Source of the DNA: a virus
Virus record (IMG/VR): IMGVR_UViG_3300031857_001692
Span: 1 to 20,725 of that record
Direction: 5' to 3' (one strand)
Length of the DNA stretch: 20,725 nucleotides
Of this stretch, positions 1-8,503 are shown piece by piece. Position 1 is the first letter of the stretch; each line of letters begins with the position of its first letter. A program made the position numbers and the translations under genes. Below the pieces are notes generated by a model that made no database searches, was not told the DNA's origin, and worked only from the letters and a program-made list of their open reading frames with translations.

Positions 1-1516
1 CATTATTTTGCCTGTTTGCCATCTCTTGAGGGTTTAAAGCACCGAGACCGGCACCAACCGCTGAATCAAGATTAATCCGATCATTGCCTTTTTGGTTAAC
101 AAGATCCATAAAGCTGCTGTTAACTTTCTTAGACGTAAGTTTAGAAACCTCGAAAGGATCTCCGCTTGCTAAAACCTGAAGGCTTTTATTAGCTTCAACT
201 TTCTTAGCATTAGTCTTCGCTAGAATTCCTTCGAGCTCACGCATCTGACCTTTGTTAATGAAAGAGCCTGCCCCTTCGTTTTCTTCGTATTCCGCAACGA
301 TCCGCTGCACATCCTGAACACTTTGCACTTCTCCCATCTGTATTTGGTATACAGCATTAGTAAAATTCTCTGCTTGTGTATCTTTATACAGCGCCATCTT
401 TAGCGTTGCGGCAGCGATACCACCAATATCATTTTTAGCAAGATACCGATCGAATTCTTCTGGGGTTAGATCTTTATCTTTTACGTACTGCTCCGCTTCC
501 ATAATACGCGTTTGCAAATCTTGCCGGTCTAAGCCAAGTTTTAAGTCCATACGCTGCTGTGGGCTTATCCCACCACCCATAGCGTCTACTTGCTCTTTAG
601 TAAGATTGCCATTTGCAGCCATTTCCTTTGCTTGAGCAAAGTTTAATGCTTGCTGCTCTGCGCGCAATCGGTCTGCTGTGGACTTCTCTTGTAGAAGAGC
701 TTTGGAAACCTCAATATGAGTTTCTTCAGACATCCCTTTAGGCCGGTTACTATAGAAACTATATAAAAAATCACTGCCGCGACCAGCCATCAATGCTTTT
801 CTAAATCTTCCAGAATACAAAGCTGCCTCACGGTCGACATGAGCAGCCTTAATCATATTTTTAGCGTCAAACTCGTCTATAAGACCGGCTTTCTGTGCGT
901 TAGTAATAGCCAAAGGCATTTGTGCCGCAAGCTGATTACCTAAGGCTTCATTGCCAGATGCATAGGCATTTATCATCCCAGTGTGGGAGTCAGATAAATT
1001 ATTTTTAAAATTAGCTTGTCGATAATTAAAGTTGTATTGGTCGGTAGTTTTCTGAACATTAAGCCCCATTTCTTGTTGCAGGGCACCAAGCTTCATTTGT
1101 ACTTGTGGACGTATATATTCTGGGGTTGCCGATAAAATACCCTCTATGGCGGCAGCGGAGTTCGCTTGGTATCTGGCGTAGCTTTCACTGTCAAGCTGAC
1201 CATTGGTAGTCTCTTGAGTAGCAATTTGGTTAAGAGTATTAACGCCCTGATTAACTACTGTTAAATATTGTTCGCCTTTTACAACGTCATTGTATCGTCT
1301 GCGAGATGCGTTAGTAGCGTTTTTATAAGCTAGGTCATCATTCGGATTCTTTGCTACATCCTCCCACGCCTGCTGTTCAAAAGCAGCAATAGATGCTTCT
1401 TTTCCGATCTCTCCAGTTGTTCTTGCGATAGAATCCCAAAGCATCGTTTCTGCTGCAAAAGCATTTCCGCTGGAAATCCCATAGCCAGGGTTTCTATTAA
1501 CTGTTTTTCGCGGCAT
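1..1516 (-). CDS. Internal virion protein, gp15-like position (3' part beyond window)
   Basis: The frame is open from the ATG at 1514-1516 to the left edge (505 codons), so the C-terminus is missing. The start is supported by a GGAGGG Shine-Dalgarno about 8 bases upstream. The protein is hydrophilic, rich in Gln, Ala, Asn and Glu, with no signal peptide or membrane segment and long predicted helical stretches. It follows the nozzle and the gp14-like gene in the order adaptor, nozzle, internal protein A, internal protein B, which is the T7-type podovirus order. By position it is probably an ejected internal virion or core protein (gp15-like) that helps span the periplasm. I recognise no enzymatic motif in the visible part. 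The function is inferred from context, not from a diagnostic domain. Confidence 0.72.
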   Translation of the reverse strand, partial: MPRKTVNRNPGYGISSGNAFAAETMLWDSIARTTGEIGKEASIAAFEQQAWEDVAKNPNDDLAYKNATNASRRRYNDVVKGEQYLTVVNQGVNTLNQIATQETTNGQLDSESYARYQANSAAAIEGILSATPEYIRPQVQMKLGALQQEMGLNVQKTTDQYNFNYRQANFKNNLSDSHTGMINAYASGNEALGNQLAAQMPLAITNAQKAGLIDEFDAKNMIKAAHVDREAALYSGRFRKALMAGRGSDFLYSFYSNRPKGMSEETHIEVSKALLQEKSTADRLRAEQQALNFAQAKEMAANGNLTKEQVDAMGGGISPQQRMDLKLGLDRQDLQTRIMEAEQYVKDKDLTPEEFDRYLAKNDIGGIAAATLKMALYKDTQAENFTNAVYQIQMGEVQSVQDVQRIVAEYEENEGAGSFINKGQMRELEGILAKTNAKKVEANKSLQVLASGDPFEVSKLTSKKVNSSFMDLVNQKGNDRINLDSAVGAGLGALNPQEMANRQNN

Positions 1517-1521
1517 GAGCA

Positions 1522-1986
1522 CTACCCTCCGAACATAGAAAACATTGACGAGCCAAAGGCCATTAAATCTTTTCGCCCTTGTTCATTTTCGTTTAAAGAT
1601 TGTCCGCCACTCATAAGAGACATAAGCGCTTTGTTTTGTGATCTAGAAATATTACTTTGCCCGGATATTGCAGTACCGGCTTGACCAATCATAGCGTTAT
1701 AATCTATGGCAGCAATATCTTGTTGTGCCGCCATATATTCGCCATACGCTTGTTGCTGATTATTCCCCATAGCTAAGCCAGACAATGCGTTTTGTTGCAT
1801 AACCTGCGTGTTAGCCTGCCCCATTTGCCGTAAGCGATTTTGGGTTTGTTCTGACGCTGAAATTCGTTGCTGTGTCTGCTGATTCTTCATTTGCTGCTTT
1901 TGCAGCTCAGCTTGACTCATTGATGATTTAGCGCCCAAAGCCATTGAGGCCATAGTAGCTGCTGCCATAAATGCTGCCATGCTCAT
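1522..1986 (-). CDS. Internal virion protein, gp14-like (154 aa)
   Basis: This small protein has an Ala/Met-rich, weakly hydrophobic N-terminus (about residues 2-18) followed by a Gln-rich helical region (about 25-60) and a Gly/Ser/Met-rich end. That build is usual for podovirus internal virion protein A (T7 gp14 class), which is ejected into the host envelope during infection. An AAGGGGAA Shine-Dalgarno lies about 6 bases before the ATG; a second ATG follows two codons later. It sits between the nozzle gene (ends 1999) and the large internal protein, with 5-12 base gaps, so it is part of one leftward operon. The assignment rests on size, composition and synteny. Confidence 0.7.
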   Translation of the reverse strand: MSMAAFMAAATMASMALGAKSSMSQAELQKQQMKNQQTQQRISASEQTQNRLRQMGQANTQVMQQNALSGLAMGNNQQQAYGEYMAAQQDIAAIDYNAMIGQAGTAISGQSNISRSQNKALMSLMSGGQSLNENEQGRKDLMAFGSSMFSMFGG

Positions 1987-1998
1987 AATTTCTTCCCC

Positions 1999-4188
1999 TT
2001 AATCGTTAGACACTTCGTACCCAAGTCCGCGCAAAGTAAACGGCCAAGGGTCTTCTTGTGTAATAGTCACGTCTAATTCTCTCTGCGGACCTGTCATTGG
2101 CGCCCACTTATAAACTCCGGTTTGTACAGTCGGCGCAGCATTAAGGAAGTTATCACCAAACTCATTCATCGGGATTTCATCACCGTTCACCAGCACGTTA
2201 TAAGAATTATAGTAATCTACATAAATAATTTGTACGCGCTTCGGCCTGTATAAATAAGTGCCATAGTCAGGCACTGTAAAGTTCAAAGGCTGAATTTCCG
2301 GCGTAAAACCCAAGCCAACTTCGACTTCCGTTGCTGCGCTCTCAAGATCAATAGACCCGCCACTAACAGTACGCTCATACCTATAACCATCTGCAATTAC
2401 CTTCACTGTTTCATCGTTTAAATGATCCAACCCGGTTACCGTAGAGCTGGGGGATTCGTATACATATTTTTTGCCTGAATCGACTAGATAATTAAAATCG
2501 ATCTGTTCTAGAAAAAATTCCATATTCCCTTGGATCTCCCTTTCCACCACCGCAAAAATATATCCATCTTGACTCGCTAACTGGCGGAAGTAACCATCCG
2601 TGGTTATCTGCGTCCATCCAGCAACACCTTGCTCTTCAAGTGCTGACAGAATAGCAATCGTCCCGTCAGTCATCGTGAACATTGCGTACGACGAATCCTT
2701 ATCAAAAGAACTCTTAACCGCACAAGAAGACACGGGTGTGTCGATCAGATGATTAGATAAAATACTGGCGTTCATAAAGTTATAAGAATTCTGCTTGATG
2801 TCAAAGCCAATAGAAGTGATTGACCTACCACCAGCCGAGGCATAGTAAATCTTGTTATCTAACTGCACCGCCGGTATAGCAAGACACCCATCATCAGATT
2901 CTTGATCGAACTTTCTATTGTTCGGTGTAATAGCAGCACTCGTGCTTATTACTGTGCTGTAAACACCGGACGTAGTGAATACGGTAAACGTCTTAGACGC
3001 TTCCATTGAGATAATAAACCCAGCATTCTTGTTTGAGGCTAGAGAAAAGCCGTTGGCATCCTCAGCGCTTGAGTCGTCAAAATCACTTTCATTATTAGTG
3101 ACCGACGCCCAAATCACCCCGGGCTGAGACGTATTACCTCCAAACATCAATCGGTTCTGGAATAGCTCACCCGTCTTAGGCCAGCCACGCTCATCGCTAA
3201 ATGCAACTTCTAGCAAAAAGCAGTCAGCGCCATTGATCCCGGTTGGGCTAGTCGTCCACGTGCCGTAGACAGTAACGTTATTAGCATCAACAAACGTTGC
3301 GATACGAGCCACTAAAGCGTCAATATCCAAATAAAACGGAAACTTAAACAGGCCGCCAACATGATTCGTTGTGAAGATCGCCTCTGAGCAAGTCAGCGTA
3401 TTAGTTGTGTGGTCGAAGTCAAACGTCGCCGTAAAGTAATCTTGAGCATAATCCCAAGTGGGCTGCGTCTTGAACTCAAACTCAGCCAAAGACCATTCGT
3501 TTTGAAAGACTACATTCGAACTCGTTCCGGCATTAATCAAGCTTATGGGGCTACTATCAGCGCTAGCATTCGTGGGAGTTTCAAAAAGCCTAATCTCACC
3601 ATTCGCCACGACACGCGCAAAGTACACCGTATCCTCATCTACCGCAGGACTTGAAGACGGTAATGTACCAGACGTCGTTAGCTTGAAAGGAAGTACCAGC
3701 CCCACAGCCAAAGCAGGACCAGAGATAGCCAAAGAATCATCCTCCACCCCCAATCCAGTAATGGGATATGCCGCACTATCCCCACGATTTAGATATCTGG
3801 GAACGTATTTCTCATGGAGAATAAGCGGCGATGTCCCAATCTGCACGAATCTTAAATCTTGTATTTGCTGCCTAGCATAAGGATGTGCTATTTGCGCAAC
3901 AAGATTTCCTTCATAAAATATATTTATAAACGACGGGTCGACTTGTAAACAGTAATAGCTATATAAGCCGACACGAAAAACATAAATAGCCAACTCAGAA
4001 GCCACATCTGCGTAATTATTACGATACAAAAACCGAGTGCCGAAGCGCCGAATAAGACCGCCGCGAGGATTGATAAGAACATTTTCAGCTTTCTTAACTG
4101 CTTTATAAAAGCCGTCGTAATCTGCTCGCGAATAGAGCTCAGGCGAAAGCTCGCCATTGCTAAAATTCGTTTGAAGCCTTTCAGGCAT
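1999..4188 (-). CDS. Tail nozzle protein, tail tubular protein B-like (729 aa)
   Basis: The N-terminus has the pattern common to podophage nozzle or stabilisation proteins: an NFSNGELSPELYSR segment near residues 8-21, then a helix and a GGLIRRFGTRF motif near residues 43-53. The remainder is beta-rich, as expected for the propeller-like nozzle (T7 gp12 class) at the distal end of the short tail. Length fits the family, which is usually 600-800 aa. The ATG at 4188 has GAGG about 9 bases upstream, and the adaptor gene ends only 3 bases before it. Its partner is the gp11-like adaptor encoded just upstream. I see no frameshift or truncation. Confidence 0.88.
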   Translation of the reverse strand: MPERLQTNFSNGELSPELYSRADYDGFYKAVKKAENVLINPRGGLIRRFGTRFLYRNNYADVASELAIYVFRVGLYSYYCLQVDPSFINIFYEGNLVAQIAHPYARQQIQDLRFVQIGTSPLILHEKYVPRYLNRGDSAAYPITGLGVEDDSLAISGPALAVGLVLPFKLTTSGTLPSSSPAVDEDTVYFARVVANGEIRLFETPTNASADSSPISLINAGTSSNVVFQNEWSLAEFEFKTQPTWDYAQDYFTATFDFDHTTNTLTCSEAIFTTNHVGGLFKFPFYLDIDALVARIATFVDANNVTVYGTWTTSPTGINGADCFLLEVAFSDERGWPKTGELFQNRLMFGGNTSQPGVIWASVTNNESDFDDSSAEDANGFSLASNKNAGFIISMEASKTFTVFTTSGVYSTVISTSAAITPNNRKFDQESDDGCLAIPAVQLDNKIYYASAGGRSITSIGFDIKQNSYNFMNASILSNHLIDTPVSSCAVKSSFDKDSSYAMFTMTDGTIAILSALEEQGVAGWTQITTDGYFRQLASQDGYIFAVVEREIQGNMEFFLEQIDFNYLVDSGKKYVYESPSSTVTGLDHLNDETVKVIADGYRYERTVSGGSIDLESAATEVEVGLGFTPEIQPLNFTVPDYGTYLYRPKRVQIIYVDYYNSYNVLVNGDEIPMNEFGDNFLNAAPTVQTGVYKWAPMTGPQRELDVTITQEDPWPFTLRGLGYEVSND

Positions 4189-4191
4189 GAC

Positions 4192-4746
4192 CTAATACCT
4201 CGCATCAAGATAACGTCTTGTCTTGGCAAACGGATTTGGTTTGTCTTGAGAATTCAGCGAAGCCGCCTGATTCTTTGCAAGGACCGCTTTTAACCTTAAA
4301 GATTCTGCTAATGCAGAGTTTTGGAGCACTGACATGGCTATTTCTTCAGCAATACGCCACGCTATATAGTTCACGTAATAAGCCGGTAATTGTGTGGGCT
4401 GCGGCAAAAATACATATTTGATTTTCATCACATTAACGTTGGAGTACAGCTGCCTATCTTCTAGGATGTCATAGTCAACGCGCGGATAAGTGTCAGTGAT
4501 GCGTATGTAGTCGCCCGGGAGCTCAAAAATAAACTGGTAGTAAGGAGTGATTGGCGTGCCTACATTAAGAGTCAGCTCAGCCCATTTTGTGGCAAAAGAC
4601 GGTATACCAACGCTTATGTCCGTCTCAAGTAGCAGATCGTAAAATCTTTCTGCAGTCTCTGACAGCTTGTTGTCGATAGACGATATAGCCGCTTGACCTA
4701 GGCGCTCTATAGCAAGGCTAACAATCTGAACTTTCGTATAGCTCAT
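4192..4746 (-). CDS. Head-tail adaptor, tail tubular protein A-like (184 aa)
   Basis: This is a gp11-like protein that forms the ring between portal and nozzle in podoviruses. Visible family features are an N-terminal helical part (about 1-45), an FELPGDYIRI segment near residue 73, a following strand with a conserved Tyr/Asp pattern, and a C-terminal helical bundle (about 125-170) ending with an RRYLDAR tail. Length matches the family, about 180-200 aa. A GGGGTAGGT leader precedes the ATG. It lies between a small coiled-coil protein gene and the nozzle gene with spacings of 3 bases, so all are probably translated from one leftward mRNA. Confidence 0.85.
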   Translation of the reverse strand: MSYTKVQIVSLAIERLGQAAISSIDNKLSETAERFYDLLLETDISVGIPSFATKWAELTLNVGTPITPYYQFIFELPGDYIRITDTYPRVDYDILEDRQLYSNVNVMKIKYVFLPQPTQLPAYYVNYIAWRIAEEIAMSVLQNSALAESLRLKAVLAKNQAASLNSQDKPNPFAKTRRYLDARY

Positions 4747-4749
4747 GAC

Positions 4750-4953
4750 CTACCCCAAAAGGTTGCTAGATTGCTCTTGCTTAGAATATCTACCACTGGA
4801 CGACATAGCCAGTTCTTGCTGTCTGCGTAGCTCTTGCTCTTCACGCTTACGCATCTCTTCTTCTTCAGCCGCAAGCATATCAGCTTGGTCTTCGGCTTCT
4901 TTCATGGCTTTTTCAGCCGGCGTATCCTCGAAAATCCCTATATAACCACCCAT
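4750..4953 (-). CDS. Small charged coiled-coil phage protein (67 aa)
   Basis: After a short GGYIGIFED-type start, residues 12-50 are an almost continuous Glu/Lys/Arg/Gln/Ala helix, a likely coiled coil; the tail is polar and Ser-rich. GAGGG lies about 4 bases before the ATG. Podophage structural operons often carry a small Gly-start, Glu/Arg-rich protein of this length just before the adaptor gene, so a virion assembly or minor structural role is plausible, but no function is established here. The reverse-frame open reading frame over the same bases is a shadow of the low-complexity coding sequence. Confidence 0.65.
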   Translation of the reverse strand: MGGYIGIFEDTPAEKAMKEAEDQADMLAAEEEEMRKREEQELRRQQELAMSSSGRYSKQEQSSNLLG

Positions 4954-4963
4954 AAATCCCTCG

Positions 4964-5365
4964 CTAAACGATAGTTTCTAGCACCTCGTAACCATATTTA
5001 CCCGGATTTTTACTAAGTGCTTTGAATAACTGATATGGGCTAATTATAGTACATTCATGAATTTTAAGCACTTGTTTTACAACAGCACAGCACCGGATCG
5101 GAGTTGTCCAGAGCCTGACCGCATCTGACTTCTTAGCGTCCGCAACCCTACGCAGCTTAAGTATGTGATAGCCTTTCCCCGCGTAGTTTTTATAGTTAAT
5201 ATTAACCAACTTAATATCTATACCTGCGCTAGTTACGTTAACCCCTACATTGTAGCCGTCATGCTTAACGCACACGACAGCTACAGTCCCAAATCCCGGT
5301 TTAAGCATCTTGCGCAACAGATTATTTCTGTCACGCGACGCGAAAATTACATAGAATTCTTGCAT
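4964..5365 (-). CDS. Conserved-type phage protein, possibly papain-like fold (133 aa)
   Basis: The start has an AAGGA leader 6-7 bases upstream. The protein is compact and alpha/beta, with no membrane segment. A CxxVVKQVLKI segment near residues 93-103, followed by a SPYQLFKAL-type segment near residues 109-117, resembles from memory a family of small podophage proteins encoded beside the adaptor gene that may have a cysteine-peptidase-like fold. The position where that family usually shows PGFxH reads PGFG here (residues 23-26), so the possible catalytic His looks absent or shifted. The role is uncertain; the neighbours are a coiled-coil virion-associated gene and two membrane proteins. Confidence 0.6.
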   Translation of the reverse strand: MQEFYVIFASRDRNNLLRKMLKPGFGTVAVVCVKHDGYNVGVNVTSAGIDIKLVNINYKNYAGKGYHILKLRRVADAKKSDAVRLWTTPIRCCAVVKQVLKIHECTIISPYQLFKALSKNPGKYGYEVLETIV

Positions 5366-5374
5366 TTTTGTTCC

Positions 5375-5560
5375 TTAGCCCGGGTCAGGCATCGATAAAA
5401 CCATTAAGGGTATTGATAAAGCAAATAATAAAATACCTATGAAATAGCAAATCCTGGCTTTAAATGGGCTAACATCAAACATGGTTGTCTCATCAAGAAC
5501 AACCCCCAAGAAGAAGAAAAATATACAGTATAGGAAAGACGCTATAGCAAGCTTAAACAT
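5375..5560 (-). CDS. Small two-helix membrane protein, holin-like candidate (61 aa)
   Basis: Two hydrophobic segments are visible, about residues 4-22 (rich in Phe/Ile/Leu) and 37-57, separated by a polar linker with DETTMFD. A strong AGGGGG leader lies about 5 bases before the ATG. It follows another small membrane protein gene (ends 5569) and precedes the 133-aa gene, all in the leftward operon. Two-helix proteins of about 60 aa are often holins or lysis accessory proteins, but no family motif confirms this and no clear endolysin is adjacent; a lysozyme-like gene lies far away at 16.8 kb on the other strand. Confidence 0.6.
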   Translation of the reverse strand: MFKLAIASFLYCIFFFFLGVVLDETTMFDVSPFKARICYFIGILLFALSIPLMVLSMPDPG

Positions 5561-5568
5561 TCTGCCCC

Positions 5569-5757
5569 CTATCCAAAAACAACACTGATAAAATCAATAA
5601 ATCCATGCACAATCCCCACTGGGAAAAATGTTAAATCGACAATTAGCAGCGCCACGCGTTCATCCATCACGCACGCAATTATCGACCAAACATAAAAAAA
5701 TATGCATACGCACATGCCCGCGATCGGCCAATACTCTTTAAAATCTGTTCTATTCAT
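5569..5757 (-). CDS. Small membrane protein (62 aa)
   Basis: Hydrophobic segments cover about residues 10-30 (Cys/Phe/Ile-rich) and 35-60, with a short charged turn (DERV) between. CGGAG is present 10 bases before the ATG. It follows an 85-base gap after recT containing a hairpin, and is followed after 8 bases by the second small membrane protein. The pair could be a holin/antiholin or other envelope-acting phage proteins; this is inference from topology and pairing only. Confidence 0.58.
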   Translation of the reverse strand: MNRTDFKEYWPIAGMCVCIFFYVWSIIACVMDERVALLIVDLTFFPVGIVHGFIDFISVVFG

Positions 5758-5804
5758 AATTTTTTAACTCCGCTATACTGATTGTCTATTGCTTTCTTCC
5801 CATT

Positions 5805-5836
5805 GCCCGGCGGATCTCCTACCACCGGGCCTTTTT
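5805..5836 (+). terminator. GC-rich hairpin with T5 tract (rightward orientation)
   Basis: Arms GCCCGG (5805-5810) and CCGGGC (5825-5830) pair perfectly, with two more G-C pairs inside after a C/A mismatch. They enclose an ATCTCCTA loop and are followed by CTTTTT on the plus strand. As an intrinsic terminator it points rightward, against the operon. Read leftward it is only a hairpin between recT and the membrane genes with no U tract, so it may act as a processing or mRNA stability element there. Confidence 0.5.
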
Positions 5837-5842
5837 ACCTAA

Positions 5843-6718
5843 CTACTCTTCTACAGCCGCTGTCGCTGCCGCTGCCGCTACTTGCTCATGCTGTTCATCA
5901 TTAAAAAACTTTGCTTTGAGCGAGTTATAAACCGAGGTTATCACTGCAAGCTCTTGCTCACCGGCACATGACTTAACGTCCTTGTAAGCTCTCGCGAACT
6001 CAGCTTTTAGTTGATCGAAGCTAGCGCAATGTTTCATCCCGAGCACATACTCTGCAAGCAGTTCGTTAATATCGTAATGCCCGGTTCCTGTTGGGTAAAC
6101 AGGTGCAAAATCATTGCCAGCGTTGCTTGTGTCTTCCGGCAGCTCAGCAACCTTAGTAGTAAGAGACGAGGCAAGACTTGCTGTTACAGATCGTGGCGTG
6201 ATGTCTTTTTCTTTAACTTCATAATCCATCACTTCTTCGGCAGACTTAATACCCTTCAACACATCCGAAAATGCATCTCTCAGGGCAAACCCGCGGGCAC
6301 GCATCTTGAGCATGCGCTCAGGATATTGTGACCAAGGACCTTGTTTGCCCAGCAAGCCCGCGCGCTTAGCATCATCATAGCTAAATGTGGCGACTGTATC
6401 TGACCGACCTATGCGCTTAACCACGCACTTGGCAACACCGTCAACCAAAGTCTCTTGTATGTCTACGCAGTCTTTGTGGCCTTGCACTAGCGCAAGCAGC
6501 CCATCTCCCCATACGCACGGGCGCCCATTAATCACGCTAATGGATTGCAACGCAAGCATTGGCGATAGACCTATTTCAGCCCCATACTGCCACTTAACCA
6601 GCACGTTAGCCGGCTTGCCTTTATCTTCCTTCGGCACTAAGTCTGTCTGCGCAAACTGCTCAGCGAGCTTCATGATCTCACCGACAGTCTGTGACTCAAA
6701 TTTAATTAATCCTGACAT
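5843..6718 (-). CDS. recT: RecT-family single-strand annealing protein (291 aa)
   Basis: RecT-type recombinases anneal complementary single strands made by a partner exonuclease. The family signature is clear: a GLSPMLALQSISVINGRP segment (about 50-67) followed by a WGDGLLALV motif (70-78), and an RMLKMRARGFALRDAF segment (about 135-150) followed by DVLKGI. The C-terminus is acidic and Ala/Glu-rich (last ~15 residues), a feature often used to bind SSB or other partners. The ATG has AGGGGAT upstream. The gene directly follows the YqaJ exonuclease gene (ends 6737), forming a lambda Exo/Beta-like pair that would drive recombination-dependent replication or concatemer formation. Confidence 0.9.
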   Translation of the reverse strand: MSGLIKFESQTVGEIMKLAEQFAQTDLVPKEDKGKPANVLVKWQYGAEIGLSPMLALQSISVINGRPCVWGDGLLALVQGHKDCVDIQETLVDGVAKCVVKRIGRSDTVATFSYDDAKRAGLLGKQGPWSQYPERMLKMRARGFALRDAFSDVLKGIKSAEEVMDYEVKEKDITPRSVTASLASSLTTKVAELPEDTSNAGNDFAPVYPTGTGHYDINELLAEYVLGMKHCASFDQLKAEFARAYKDVKSCAGEQELAVITSVYNSLKAKFFNDEQHEQVAAAAATAAVEE

Positions 6719-6736
6719 ATTGTTATCCCCTGTGTG

Positions 6737-7624
6737 TTAACGGATCTCTAAAAAACTACTTTCCTTCATGTACTTCTCAGCCACTTCTGGCAGTTCTTTC
6801 TTGAGCAACGCCGTGTCAATCGCTGAACGCGTGCGCTTGCGGATAGAGCACAGCTTGTTGCCTGTAACATCCACCAAATCACCGCACTGCCCGGCTCTGC
6901 GGATAATCTCAGTCCTGTACTCATCAGCTTGCTTAGACAGCTCGGCAGCAGACGCCTTCAGTGACTTATACTGCTCATACATCCCAACAACTTCCTCTTT
7001 AACCACAATTGGCTTATCGGTGCCGTGCATCGCTAAAACGTCACTCACAGACTCAGCAACAGGCGGAACGCAGCCAAGCACATGATGCTCCCAAAATCGC
7101 TTCTCTAGCGCGATTAACGCCGCCTCTAGGCCCATATCACGCGTATACACATATTCTCGATACTTATTACCTCCGATCAGCACTGCAACATACACTTTCT
7201 CAAGGTCCAGCACCGCGCAATAGTGAGCGCATTGCAGAGCATAATGCTCTGGCATAGCATCAGTAAGCTCGTCGCCCCACTTCTTCGCCGAGTACTCACC
7301 CGCTGTTTTAACTTCAAGCGCCGCGCACTCATCAGCGATCAGTCGGTCCACATTTGCCCGCATAAACGAGTATTCAGGATGCACAAACGTCCGGTCTGAT
7401 ACTATCAACGTTTTGTTATTGCGCCGGGAAAACTCAGCTGCCACAACGTCTTCGAGCACGTTACCCCAGTGCATAGCCTCATTTTCTTCAACCCTGTAGC
7501 TATCCGTAGTCTTTGATAGCCACACATCATACGGGGTTTGCCATGGATTCTTGCCGCATACTGCCGCAGCGTCAGAGCCACCAATACCTAACTTCCTGTC
7601 TTGTAATTGCTGTTCCGTAAGCAT
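6737..7624 (-). CDS. YqaJ-family viral recombinase/exonuclease (295 aa)
   Basis: This is a lambda-exonuclease-type 5'-3' dsDNA nuclease of the PD-(D/E)XK superfamily. Visible motifs are an N-terminal RKLGIGGSDAAA segment (about 10-21), Glu58 in the WGNVLE helix, Asp93 in NVDRL, the E104-V-K106 pair of the ExK motif, and Gln131 in the QCAHY helix; together these form the metal site. The C-terminal about 90 residues are helical. AGGGGT precedes the ATG, and recT follows after 18 bases. The pairing of exonuclease and annealing protein is standard for phage recombination modules. All catalytic residues appear intact. Confidence 0.9.
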   Translation of the reverse strand: MLTEQQLQDRKLGIGGSDAAAVCGKNPWQTPYDVWLSKTTDSYRVEENEAMHWGNVLEDVVAAEFSRRNNKTLIVSDRTFVHPEYSFMRANVDRLIADECAALEVKTAGEYSAKKWGDELTDAMPEHYALQCAHYCAVLDLEKVYVAVLIGGNKYREYVYTRDMGLEAALIALEKRFWEHHVLGCVPPVAESVSDVLAMHGTDKPIVVKEEVVGMYEQYKSLKASAAELSKQADEYRTEIIRRAGQCGDLVDVTGNKLCSIRKRTRSAIDTALLKKELPEVAEKYMKESSFLEIR

Positions 7625-7625
7625 G

Positions 7626-7994
7626 TTATACCCCTAATTTAGCCAGGCAGCATGCACAAGTAACTTCGCTTTGCGTATCTTGTTTTTTCTGCTCAGCGGC
7701 CAAGTCAATATTGCTATACTCAGCAAGCAAGTCTGTGTAAAAAGCCGTGTACTTATCAGAAAAGCTCTCAAAATCTATCTTGCGTATGGCCAGCAAATCA
7801 TCAGCCAAGCCTTTGTTTGACCCTGATAGATATAAAACTACTTTATCGCGCTTAGCATCTTCCAAAGTTTTTTTGTATATCAAGCACAGGTTATGATCTT
7901 TCTTAGTCTCAGCGTTGAAAGCCCCTGCAAGTAGATCTAACGTAGACAATAGCTTGTCGTTAATCTCTTCTGTTTTTACGATTTCAAATCCCAT
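7626..7994 (-). CDS. Hypothetical early phage protein (122 aa)
   Basis: I do not recognise the family. The frame can be extended to TTG and GTG codons upstream, but the ATG at 7992-7994 has AAGGAAGG 6 bases before it and overlaps the TGA of the upstream gene (TGATG), so it is preferred. The protein is helical and charged, with a CACC pair of cysteines near the C-terminus (about residues 115-118) that could bind a metal. Its stop lies next to the start of the YqaJ gene, suggesting translation coupling and a replication or recombination accessory role. Confidence 0.6.
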   Translation of the reverse strand: MGFEIVKTEEINDKLLSTLDLLAGAFNAETKKDHNLCLIYKKTLEDAKRDKVVLYLSGSNKGLADDLLAIRKIDFESFSDKYTAFYTDLLAEYSNIDLAAEQKKQDTQSEVTCACCLAKLGV

Positions 7995-8503
7995 CACCAA
8001 CCTTCCTTTGTTTTAGCCTCAGCTTTAAAATTAATTTCATCCAGTTTCTCTATAAACACGCTCAACAACGGATCGCTATAAGATATAGCTAGATCTAATC
8101 TGTCGTTTTTAGCAAAAAGCACTTGTATCTCTTTGTAGCGCATATACAAATCCCGATCGATCCGATCAATCACAGCACTTAGGAACAAGTCCCGCAGATC
8201 ATTAAAGTGCCGGTTAAAAAACGACTGCTGATCGTTAGCATCACCAGAAAACTCTTTCATCGTGCTAAAAGTCATCTTGTTAGCGCGCAGTATCGCAATA
8301 AAGCAGCACAAACCAGTGTATGTCCCAGAGTGCTTATCTATGTCGCCAATAGAATCGGTAATCAAGCTAAAAACCTCATCCGCTGGCAATGAGTCTAGCA
8401 GCATAAAAGCTAGCTCATACTTCCTTGCTTTAGACAGCATGTACGTGTCAAACACCCCAGATTTTGCTAGCTCTGATATTTCTTTCTTGTAGTCGTATTT
8501 CAC
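7994..8503 (-). CDS. Hypothetical early phage protein (169 aa)
   Basis: No family recognised. The start is a GTG at 8503 inside a GTGA overlap with the stop of the preceding gene, with GGGG about 7 bases upstream; the overlap favours this start. The protein is mostly helical, with no membrane segment and scattered Asp/Lys. It lies in a tightly coupled three-gene block directly behind the leftward promoter at 9.1 kb, which marks it as an early gene; such genes often modify host functions or support replication. Confidence 0.6.
   Translation of the reverse strand: MKYDYKKEISELAKSGVFDTYMLSKARKYELAFMLLDSLPADEVFSLITDSIGDIDKHSGTYTGLCCFIAILRANKMTFSTMKEFSGDANDQQSFFNRHFNDLRDLFLSAVIDRIDRDLYMRYKEIQVLFAKNDRLDLAISYSDPLLSVFIEKLDEINFKAEAKTKEGW

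Noticed and set aside
3409-3880. Two rightward frames inside the nozzle gene
   Set aside because: Both overlap a clear, full-length nozzle protein on the other strand and lack leaders.
3924-4229. Leftward hydrophobic frame across the adaptor/nozzle junction
   Set aside because: Out of frame with two recognised structural genes that have good starts; the hydrophobic pattern arises from the shifted frame.
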